Positions 1 to 12,300 of a stretch of DNA of 27,011 bases are shown one piece after another. This DNA is from an uncultured Clostridia bacterium. Its GTDB lineage: Bacteria > Bacillota > Clostridia > TANB77 > CAG-508. Positions within the stretch are counted from its first letter, which is position 1; the number at the start of each line of letters is the position of its first letter. Made by a program: the position numbers and the translations under genes. The stretch spans positions 1 through 27,011 of the forward strand of contig CARBKU010000001.1 in assembly GCA_948946035.1 (NCBI GenBank), in the 5' to 3' direction. Below the pieces are notes generated by a model. It made no database searches. It had not been told where the DNA came from and saw only the letters and a program-made list of their open reading frames with translations.

Positions 1-392
1 ATGGTTTTGCCTTGAACATCCCTCATTTTATGGAATAAGAATTTCTAAATATTTTCCAGTTGCATTCGAATTTTAATAAATATTTATATAACAATAATTT
101 GAGACTTATAACATATAGATAAGCTGTGAATTGTAACGATTTTTTTCTCCATCCCAAAATTATCGTTCCTCCGTAGCATTAGGGCGAAAATTATTATTTA
201 AAAATAGAAATTTGAAACAATAATGTAATAGAAACTTAAAAAAAGATATAGAAAAATAGCAAAAGTAAGTTCCGTAGAAGGAAAGAAGACGAAAAATGTC
301 AAAAAATAAAATTGGAAAAAAACTGATATTGATTATTTTTTTGAAATTTTTTATATTTAAAATGATAAAAAAGAAAAAAAGGAGAAAGTAGT
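1..392. other. AT-rich non-coding region upstream of the giant surface-protein gene
   Basis: No coding region can be supported here. The stretch is AT-rich and contains one hairpin at 135-167, listed separately. The only promoter-like pair near the downstream gene is TTGAAA at 341-346 with GATAAA at 364-369 (17-bp spacing). The -10 is poor, so I do not call it as a promoter. The ribosome-binding site of the next gene (AAGGAG) lies at 379-384. Confidence 0.6.
135..167 (-). repeat. Copy A of a small hairpin repeat (6-bp stem)
   Basis: AACGAT at 135-140 is the reverse complement of ATCGTT at 162-167. Counting the 5-bp core stem, the loop is 21 nt. Read on the minus strand, the loop (TTGGG, then GATGGAG, then an A-run) closely resembles the loops of the two hairpins at the ends of the palindromic element near 13.95 and 14.25 kb. 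The stem differs by a compensated base pair. It is probably a solo or degenerate member of the same repeat family. Confidence 0.5.
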
Positions 393-3300
393 ATGAAAGA
401 CAAAAGAAAGTATTGGATTAGAACAATATTTGTGACAATAATTATAGGTATAGCTACTGCATTGTTTTTTTCATTTGTTAATGCAGATTTAAGAAACGAG
501 TATGCTATAGATATAATTGAAAAAGAGAAAGAGAAAGAGACAGAAGAAGCAATAATTAAACAGACAATTATAGAGGAAGAGTCAAATGATAAAGAGTTAA
601 CGTATCAAATTGAGGTTAGAAATAAAGCAGAAAAGAACAATGACCAAATTGCTATTTTGTTGGATAACTCATATTCAATGGGGGAGAATGCAGACATAAA
701 TGATGTAAGACAAGTTGCAAGAAATATGGCTAATGGATTATGCAATGCAGCAAGTGTGTCTTTTTCAACTAATGATGGAGTTTGGGTATCACTTAGGAAT
801 AATGCTCTAGGTGCTGTTAATGGTTCTATAAATAGTGTATCTTTTACGAGTACAAAGAGCTTAAAAGATGGAATAAATAGTGCATATAATAGTTTTGATT
901 TAACAGATACAACTGCTATAAGAACAATTATTATTATTACAGATTCTACAGATATGGTAAAAGAAGAATATGATCACCTAAAAGATGAAAATATTAATAT
1001 AGTTACTATTACTGCTGGAATTACAAATAATATAATTGGAACACAAGAATCTCCTACATATGGTTTAATGTATATGCTTGATGATCTTGTTAGCAATGCT
1101 GATGTTGCAGTTGACTATATAATAAAGAGTCTTACAAATGTTCATGTTACAAATACTTTCACAGAAAATGTTTTGGAATATTTTGATATATCAATAGTAA
1201 ATAAGGAAAATGTTTCAATGACAGAAAACGGATTTATATGGACACCACCAACTATAGTAAAAACACATGCTACTTTAAAATATAAATTAAAATTAAAAGC
1301 AAACAAAGAAATTGATAGAAATATTTTATATAGAGATTGGTATTCAGCAGAAAGTGTAAATTTATCATATAGTATGAGAAAAAATCCAAAAACATTAGAT
1401 ATTGAAAAAACAGAAGGACCTAAATTTACAGTTTGCGAGACATATTCAGTTAGAATAAAAGCAGTAAGTTCAGAAAATAGCAATATACCTGTTAAAGGTG
1501 TAGTGTTCAATTTCTCAGAAACTGGAAGTGATAAAGTAACTACTTTAACGACAGACGATTTTGGATATATAACAATTAATAAATTAAAAAGATTAGATAC
1601 AATAGAATATCAAATAAGACCACAAGTTAACATTATAGGATATTCAAGTGAAATATCACCAAGAACGATAAAAATAAACAATGACTATTTAGGAAGAAGA
1701 GTAATAGAAATTGTAGATGCAGATGGATTAAATTATAGAGTAGATGACGACAGAAGAATTGTAGACTTCGAATTTCCAATTGAAACACAAAAATTTGACT
1801 TAGAAGTCAACCTAACAGAATTAAATAATTCTACAATACCATTAGAAGGAGTAGAATTTAGATTAATTCAACCAATAGTAAATAATAAATATGAAATGAA
1901 AGCATTATATGGAAAAACAGATAGTAATGGAAAATTAATATTTAAACCAACAATTATGACACCATCATCAGAACAAACATATGAATACATTTTGTCACAA
2001 ATGACAGAATTACCAGGATATTCTTCTATGGGAAATGTAACATTAAGAATTAAGTTTGACAATATGGGAAATATATTAGAAATTAAAAAAGTATACAATA
2101 ATAATGTAACAGCAGAATTAGTTAGTCCTAGTCATGCAGTTGTAAATATAGGAAATGAAAGTGTTCTTACAAATGGATTTAATTTTGAACTAAACTTAAC
2201 AGATGACAAAACAGGAAATGGAGTTGATGGAGCAGATTATAGTATAACAGTAATTGACTATAATGGAGCAACATACAACTATGCTAAAAACATTACATCT
2301 GATGGGGGAAAAATTAACCTAACATTACCAGGTACAGGATATGTAACAATAAAGGTAACAGAAAATTCACCAGCAACAGGATATGCAAAAGATCCTACAA
2401 GTAATGAAATATTAATACAAAGATTAGATAATAGAGTAAACCAAATTGCAACTAAGACACCAAACAACTTAGATGTAATAGCAGACTCTAATAATGACAA
2501 AGTAATTCTTAATTTAAAAACAAAATTAAGAGGGGAAAGAAATGTAGTAAAAGTAGAATTAGTAGACAAAGATGATGTAGATGGAAATGGAAATCCACTA
2601 TACTACATATCAGGTGCAGAATTAAAATTAACTAATACTGTAACAGGTAAAGAATATGCAAATGTTACAACTAATGAAAATGGAGTGGCAGAATTTATAG
2701 TTGATGATGAAGAACAAGGAAGCTATAGCTATAAAGTAGAAGCTATAAATGTACCATATGGATACAGTCCATTTGAAACACTAAAATTTAATGTGGAATT
2801 TGATAGAAACAAATATATTTGCGGTGCAAACAATGTAGATGGACCAATTGACCTTATTGAATCAAAAGTGGAATCTGATGATTACAATACATTACATACA
2901 GCTTTTGTAAGAACACATTTAACAATAGAAGCAGCAAATTCTTACTTATTTGAAATACAATTAAGAGATGCACAAACAAATGCTGGTATTGGAAATTCAA
3001 TATATGACATTGAAATTAGAGCAGGAGAATTTATAAAAACTATTAAAGCAAGACCAACAGATGCAAGTGGTAGAATATCAACACGTTTATTTATAGACAG
3101 AGAAACAACTAACTTAATAAATATTACAGCTACACAAACACAATCAGCACAACACTATAAAGCTGATGTAGTACCACAAGAAATAGCAGTAAATATTACA
3201 GATAATACAATTATACACACACCAACTGAAGTATTACCATCAGACTCAGGACTTACAAAATATGCTACTATTTCAGGTAATACAATTGTATATCATCATA

Positions 3301-6300
3301 CAAATAGAAAGAAAACACTTGATGACATTTTACTTAACTTATCTATTACAACAATTACTCAAGATGAACCAAGAGCAGCAATTGGTGGTACACAATTAGA
3401 AATTACAAGTATAGAAAGAGAAGAAATAAATGGTAATGTATTAAGTTATCCAAGTATAGTAGATCCAGAAACAAATGAAAGATTAAACAAAAAACTTGTA
3501 AGTTCTACAAACGAATTAACAATGGGAAATGCCCAATTAAATGGATTAAAAGTAAAAGATTTTGAAGGTGTAAGTTCAACATATATAGTAGGCATAAAAG
3601 TTAACAAAAGAAACGAAGTAAAATTAAAATTAACATTTGTATATAATGATAAAAATGAAATTGAATGTACTGGAGTAGAAATTTATCAAGGACAAATATT
3701 AATTCCATTTAATGGAGGAAGACAATTCTCTTCAACACAAACAAACAATGGATATGAGACAAATGTATCATTATTAATATATGCAGATTATGGTTCAACT
3801 GGTAATTTATCATTAGACTTAATCAAAAAAGGATTAGATGATAGTTCAATATTATATGGTTCTACATTTGATATAATAGTAGAAAGACCAGATGGAAGTA
3901 AGCTAATAAATACAGACCTTGAAGTAACAGATGATATAGAATATAATGGTTTATATGTACCATTAGACTCAAAAATATATATAACAGAGAAAAAAGCACC
4001 AATGGGATATTCAAAAATAGATGGTACAATTGTACTAAAAGCAAAAGAAATAGACGAATACACAAATGAAGTTACATTAGAAGTAGATTCAACTACAAAT
4101 GCTAAAGTTAAATCTAAAGTTGCATTACATAAAGGACTATCAATAGTATTAGCAAGTGGAGCTGTTCAAAGTGTATACAGTTTAGAAATGTTTGATGCTA
4201 GAGAAGATATATTTAATATACAAATAGATGCTATAGACAATAAAAATTCAGCAGAAGTAGTACCTAATGCTAAATTTAGCATAGATACTAGCAAAGGGTC
4301 TCATAAAATAACAAATGCAACAGATGCTAAAGGACAAGTTTCACAAAAAGTTGGAGGAAGATATGATGATAAAACTTCACCAGTAACATATACAATTGAA
4401 AACAGTCAAGCAGGAACATACTACAAAAAAGTAAAAGATTCAATTAAAGTACAAGTTTACTTTACAGATGAAAACGAAGTAGATACAATTGCAACTTTAG
4501 CTGGGCAAACAGATCCACATTATGTAACAAATGGAACTACTCCAGGTGACTGGTGGTTTGTAACAACAAATAAAAAAGACTCAAGAGGAAACATAATAAC
4601 AGATATTGAAATAAAAATGGTTATGGAAAAACAAGATCCATTAAAAGTGGAAATTGAAACTGTAGACAAATTCAGTAATCAAGTTATAACAACAGATATT
4701 GGATATTCAGTAAAAAACTCACTAGGATTATATGAAGGAAAATTGGACTCTAGAGTTATAAAAGCAGATGTAAAATATGTATTAACAAATGGTGTAGAAA
4801 CTTATAGTTTAGTACAAAATATTGGTGAAGGTAAATATATAGGATTAGATAATTTAACATTTACAGTGGTATATGATGCAAATGGAAACATAGATACAAC
4901 TTCACCAGTAACTACAAATAATAGTGATGTAGCAGTAGTAAGTGCAACAGGAAAAACAGTAAAATTGAGAGTATATGTAGAACCTACAGTACCAGTTACA
5001 TTTGAAAACTCAAGATATTTTGACCATAGTGTTAAATTACAAGGTGCAGAATTTGATGTAATAAGTGCAACAAATGTAACATTAGGACAAGCAACTACAG
5101 GAAGTAACGGTAAAGGTTTAGCATATGGAGGAAAATTTGGAACGTCACAAATAATAAGATATACAATAAAACAAACAAAAGCAGCAAAAGGTTATGCAAA
5201 AATAGAAGATTTCGAGATAGATGTAGAATATGGAGAAAATAGAGAAATATTATCAGCAGAATTAGTAGTACCAGATAATAGATTTGTTAGTGTAGGAAAA
5301 ATACAACCTTCTACATCAGCAAGTTATGGATATCGTGGAAATGATAAAGGAATTGTTACAATAGAAATATTTAGCTATCCAGAAATGATATTCAACATAG
5401 AAAACGTAGACAGACAAGATAACACCAAAAAATTAGCAGGAACAACTTACCAAGTAACATCTTCAATTAAAACAGGAGACAATAATGTTGTAACTGGAGA
5501 TGATGGTATAGGAAAAGCACATTTAGACAGAACAGTATTTGATAATTCTATTGTTTATACAATTAAAGAAATATCACCAGCACCTAATTATCAATCATTA
5601 TATATTTCTACACAAATAGAAGTATTCTTTGATGAAGATGGATATGTAACAAGTGCAAACATCTTAAAAAGAGATGATGTGACAAGCTTTACGATTCCAG
5701 AAGATGCTAGTGCAGAAGTGAACCCAGAAGATTTATTTAGAGTAGATATTACAATACAAAGCAATGTATTAGAAAAATTAAGTATACACAAAGTTGACAA
5801 AGAAGATTCAAACATTCCACTAAAAGATGTTGACTTTGAAATAACAGCGAGAGTATTAAAAGATACCTTAACTGGACTTACAGAAGAAGACAAAAATGAA
5901 TTAATTATAGGTAATGGTACTATGACAGATGACGATTACCTAGGAGAAGTAATTGAAAGACTAAAAATTAATCAAGATGATGTTCTTGAAATTAGAAAAG
6001 AAATTGTAGTAGAAGAATACCTAAATGAATTAGATAAAGTAGGAGCTATTACAAAAGAACAATATGACAATGTTATTGCAGGAGTAAATGGAACAGATAA
6101 AATAAATAGATTAATTGATTTAGGACTATTGAAAAAAGGTCAAAGTAATACTTTAATTAAAAATATTACTAATTTACAAGTAATTAATGTATTAATTAGT
6201 GAAGGAAAAACTACACAATTTACAGTAAATGACATATTAGAACAAGTTAAAAAATTAGTAAAAATAGATGTAGATAGAGTAACAACAGATGAAGCAGGAA

Positions 6301-9300
6301 ACGCAGTTGCACATATGGACAAAACATTGGCTAACAAAACAATAGAATATACAATAAAAGAAACAAGAAAAGCTATTGGATATGATTGGCCAGACGAAAT
6401 AATTATATTGGAAATACAATATGATTCTACAGGAAAAATGGCAGTAGATTCTACTACTGGAGAACCTATAGTTAAAAAGATATCAGGAGATATGGACATT
6501 GTTAGTAGCAATGCAGATGATTTCCAAGTTGACTTAACATTATACAATAAGCCAAGTGATGAAATTCAAATTCATATAACTGTTGAAGATGCATATGACA
6601 GAAATAAAAGATTGGAAATAGGAGAATATAATGCATATTTAACTACATCAAAATATGCAAAAGATTCAAAATATCAAGCAACACTTGCATCTAATGGAAT
6701 GGCTAGTGGACAAGTTACATCTAATACTAACTTAGGAATACAAACAACAACAACTGGTGCACATGGAGAAGATATTGCAAATTTAGGATTATATGAAGAA
6801 CCAGCAGGAACTAGAGTATTAAGAGTTGATGAAATAACAAAACCAGATAAATATTATGTAGGAAACCAAGCATATTTTAGTACATATCAAAGTATTAGAT
6901 ATCATATGTTATTTAATGTAACATTTAATGACGAAGGAAGTGTTATAGATGTAGCACCTCATAATTGGGGTGGACGAAACGAAGAAATTGGAGGATATAA
7001 TGCAGACTCAAGATATTTAAAAATTACTCATACAAGAAACACTATAGATATAACAATAAGATATTATCCAATGGTTGAAATGTCTTTACATGTACAAGAT
7101 AAATATACTAAACAACCTGTATCTGGAGAAAAATTTGTAATTTCAACATCAGATCGTACAGGAAATATAACTCCAGAAGAAGAAGTATCAGCAGGTTATA
7201 TAGGTATTAACACTGGAACATCTTATGACCAATATTATAGTAGTTCAGAAATTGCTCCAATTGACTCTAGCAAATTATATAAAGATTATACTTATAAAGG
7301 ATGTGCACCAATAGAGGCAGAAGCAAAGGATTTAAATGGAAGTGATTATAAAGTAAGAACATTCTATATATATGAACAAGCAGAACCTAGTGGATATCAA
7401 AAATATAGACCAAGACATTATTATGAATCAAGAAATGAACTAATTGGTACAATATGTGTAAAATATAATGCAGCTGGTGAAGTAGTAGAAAGTTGGATAG
7501 GTTCAGAAGTATCTCATAACAATATAAAGAGCGGATTTTTAAGTACATTAATTGTAAATAAAGGTGATAGTATAAATGATAATAAACATCATGTTGATTT
7601 AACAATTGAATATGCACCAAGAATTACAGTAACTGCTAAAGCAGAAGATAGTATAAGCCATGTAGGAATGGAAGGTGTTAAATTTGACCCATATTTAAAT
7701 CCTACAGAAGTTAGCAATACATCATATGAATATAGAACAAAATATGATTTCTATACAAATACTAATGGATATACAGATTGGACATATTGGGGAGCTAATA
7801 TAGATAATGGTTCAGCAGTATACAAGATAAAAGCTTCAAATTTAAAAGAAGGATATTTACAATCAAGTGAAGACACAACGATAGAAGTTGAGGTAACATA
7901 CAATTCAGAAGGAAAAATAGCTTCTGCTAAAGTATTAAGTAGAAATACATTTAATGATGAAAATGCATATATTGATGAAAGCTGTTATGGAACTACAGAA
8001 TTAAAACTTATATTCAAAATGGAAAGAACACTTGGATTACAAATTAATAAAGTAGATAGATATGATAATACAATTAACTTAGCGGCTAAATTTAAGATAA
8101 CATCAGATGTTGACTCTAGTATTACTAATGGTGAAGAATTTATAATTAATACTGCAAGTCAGACACCACAAGTAGCAGGAAGAATGTTAGCAGGTAAAAC
8201 AGTAGAATATACATTATCAGAAGTAGGAGTACCAGATGGATATATTGCACCAGGTAATAATTTAAAAATAAAAGTATCATACAACATGGATGGTACAGTT
8301 AAGAGTGTAAAACCAGCAGATAGCTTTACAGAAAAATATGTAACAGTTAATTACAAATGTGCAGAAGCAAGAAGTTTAAATAATACTGTAATTAAAGATT
8401 TTGAAATAACAATTACAAATGAACCAAAATTAGCTATTGAATTACAAATGTTAGATAAATTCTATAATAATATAAAATTAGAAAATGTAGAATTAATATT
8501 TACAAACAATAAAGGAGACGTTGGAGTTGGAAATTTAGTTACAAATAGTACAGGATCTATTTCAACATATGTAGGACCAGTGTATCCAAATGAAACAATT
8601 ACATATACAATAACTCAAAAAACAAAAGCATCTGGATATTATATGTTAAAAGCACCAATTAAGTTTACAGTAACATATGATGAAACAGGAAGAGCTGTAG
8701 ATATTCCAATTTTAACAGATAGCAATAGTCAAGAATATGCAAAATTGTTAGATACTGATTTAAATGTATTTAGAAATACACATACAGCAAGATTACAAGT
8801 TTACAATATGCCAGAAGATGTAAAACTTGGAATAACAAAATATAATGAATTAACTAAAGCACCATTACAAAATGTCCAATTTAAAGTAACAGTAGAAGAA
8901 AACGGAAGAACACACGACGCTGGAACTATAAACACTAACGTAAATGGTTTAGCAGTAGGAAAAATAGATACATTTATAGAAACAGCATCTGGTAGAGTAG
9001 TAACATATACAATACATGAAGTAAATCAACCAGATTCATTTAGAAGAATGCAAGATTTGGTAATAAGAGTTGTCTATGCCCCTGATGGAGGAATTACTAG
9101 TTGGCTAGAGTTGAATAATGATAGTAAATTGTCATACGACATATATGCAAGAGGAAATACTAACATAGCAAAATTGGATAACAAATATGTGCATATGAAC
9201 TTAAAAGTACCAAATAATAATTCATATGATTTAATTGTAAAAGATGAAGATTCTACATATGCTGGACTAGGAATAGAAGGAACTACATATGACGTTACAA

Positions 9301-12300
9301 TAGATGGTGAAGTTAAAAAATTATCACAAACAGATACAAATGGAAAAACAGCAATTAGAAAATTGACTAATAGTGGAAACTTTAAAATTGTAATCGCAGA
9401 AAGAACTATTGGTGAAGGTTACAGAAGAGATACTAAAAATAATATTACACTAGAAATAAAAAAAGCAGCCACAGGAGCATATAAATTAGTATTAGATACT
9501 GGAAGCATGAATGATTATGTAATTACACCAGGAACATCAGTAATACCAACAGAAAAGATTTATAATGTGCAATTAGATGCTACCACAGGAAAAACAGCTG
9601 TTGTAAAAGTTGACGAAAGTTATGGAACAATAGAAGTAGTGTTTAAAAATGAACCAATGCTAGAATTAACATTGTTAAATCAAGATTTAAATACAAAAGC
9701 TGCATTAAAAGGTGTAAAATTTGAAATTACAGCTAAAGACTTAAATACAGGTGTAATAGATATAATTACAACTGAGAAAAACAATATAACTGGTAATGAT
9801 GGAAAATTGTATTTTGACTTAGGTTCACCAATTAAAAATACAACAATAGAATATACTATAACAGAGTTAACAAAGCCAGATCCTGCTGATGTTTATACAA
9901 TTATTATGCCTCCACAAAAGGTAACAGTTGTATATGATATTTATGGAAAAATAGTGAGTATAAAACCTAATTCAGATAGTGCTTTAAGAACACAAACAAT
10001 ATTACAATATAAAAGTGAAAATAAAACAGATACAGAAAAATCAAATTGTAGAAATATGTTATTTATAGTTGGAAATGGTACTACAAGTGGTTATAAAGTA
10101 AAAGTAGTATCAGAAGATGCAACAACAGGTAAGAGAATAAATGGTTCAAAATTTGATGTCGAAGTAAAAGATGGCGCTAACCAAACATTAACATTACGTA
10201 CAGGTGGTGTTACACAAAACTTATGTACAGATGGTAAATATTATGGAGATGAAAATTTAGATTCAAAAGTAGTTGTTGAAAGAGGAATTAATAAAACTGA
10301 TAAAATAACTAAAGATGGAAAAATTTACATTAATATAGACCAAGTAGGATTTAAAGATGGATATGCTGCGGGAACACAAAGAACAAATGGTATAGTAGAA
10401 TTAACAACAAGTTTTGTTAGCAATCCTAATGGAAGTAGCGACGATTTGCTAAAAGCTACAATAGAGAATAGAGATGGATTAGAAGTTAGTGTGAATGAAA
10501 GTGCAAGAGAAATAACAATTGTTGTTAAAAATGAAAGTAGAGTGACATTAAATATTACAAAAGTAAAAACAGTAAAAGATTCTGCTGGAAATAAAAAAGA
10601 AGAAACAATTAGTGGAGCAACATTTAAAGTGACATCAGAAATATTAACAGCAACAGAGCATAAAGCAACAGACCTAAATGTTGATACTAGACCAACAGGA
10701 CAAGATGGAAAGACATCAGAATCTATAGGAGAAGCTTTAGCACAAAAAGGTGTAGTATATACTATACATGAAAATAAAATGGAAGGATATGAACAATTAG
10801 AAGATATACAAATTTATGTGCTATATGGACTAGATGGATATATTAAAGAATGTGAATTGTTAAGCAATTATACAGATGTAAGCAACGAAATGTTACAAAA
10901 ATGTATAGGAAAGAGAAAAATAGACTTAAAAGTATTTAATAGACCAATTGTAAAAGACTATAAAATAGTAGTAGAAAAACACAATGTTGTAGATGATTTA
11001 TATCCAGATTTAATACCAGGTGTTGAATTTAAAATAAAACTAGATGAAGAATTTGGAAAGAGCAAAGAGTGGAATTCAATAACAAATATAGATGGTGTTA
11101 TTACAAGTAATTATTATAGTGGTCATGGACTAATTAAAATTGAATTAACAGAAGTTAATCCTGTACCAGAAGGATACAAAGCAAATCCATATACTATGCA
11201 TGTGGTATTAAGTAGAGATGAAGCAACAGGAGAAATTAAAAAGTTAAATGCAGAACTTAATATAGATATTGATCAAGAAAATCAAGTTATATATTTAAAG
11301 CCAGTAAATAATTTTTCTGATAACACATATGCATTAACAATAGACAAAATAGATACTACAACAAACAAGATGATAGAAAATAATAGTGCTACATTTGATA
11401 TAGAAATAACTAAAGACGAATCTGTTACAGAAGAACCAGATACAGAAGTAAAACCAGATGGAGACAAAGAACCAGATACAGAAGTAAAACCAGATGGAGA
11501 TAAAGAACCAGGTACAGAGGGAGAGACAGAAAAAGAAACAGAAGCAAGCACAGAAATAGAGTCTAGTGAAAAATCAGCTAGTGATGTTAGTGAAACAACA
11601 GAAAGTCTAGAATTTAAACAAGTAATAGAGAATTTAAAAACAGACAATACTGGTAGAGTAACAAAATTAGGAACAAAATTACCAGAAGAACCTGGAACAT
11701 ATATCTTTGAAATTAAAGAAAGACAAACTCCAACAGGATATGAAAATGATCCTTCACCAATAAAATATAGAGTAGTAATCGAAAAAGATGAAGAAGAAAA
11801 TAGATATATTAAGAGTGCTGAAAAAATATCTGGAGATTATAGTTCTATATTAAAGATTGGAAAAAATGTATTTGCAATAAGAGTTGGAAATATAGCAGAA
11901 GATGACATTCTAAGCAAAGATGAATTTAAAATAGATATTACCAAAGTAGACAAAGATGAGAAAACAATTACAGGTGATGCAATATTCAAAATTACTGCAC
12001 CAGATGGAAAAGAACAATATATTCCAACAGAAGATGGTAAAATCTACTTAAGAAAATTAAAAATGCCATCAGAAGAAGGAACTATAGAGTATAAAATTCA
12101 AGAAATAATGCCACCAGAAGGATATAAATTAGATAGAACAGAAAAGACATTAAAAATTAAATTTGTTAAAGATGTAACAACTACAGGAGCAGAAACTAAA
12201 TTAAAAATTGAAAGTGCTGAAATTGTAGGAGAAAACGCAAAAATAACACAAAATAGCGATTCTAGTATTTCAATTAATATTAAAAACGAAGAAGGTACAA

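Noticed and set aside
1..26. Possible start of a minus-strand gene (ATG at 26-24, eight codons to the window edge, MRDVQGKT).
   Set aside because: No ribosome-binding site precedes it, and eight codons are too few to recognise.
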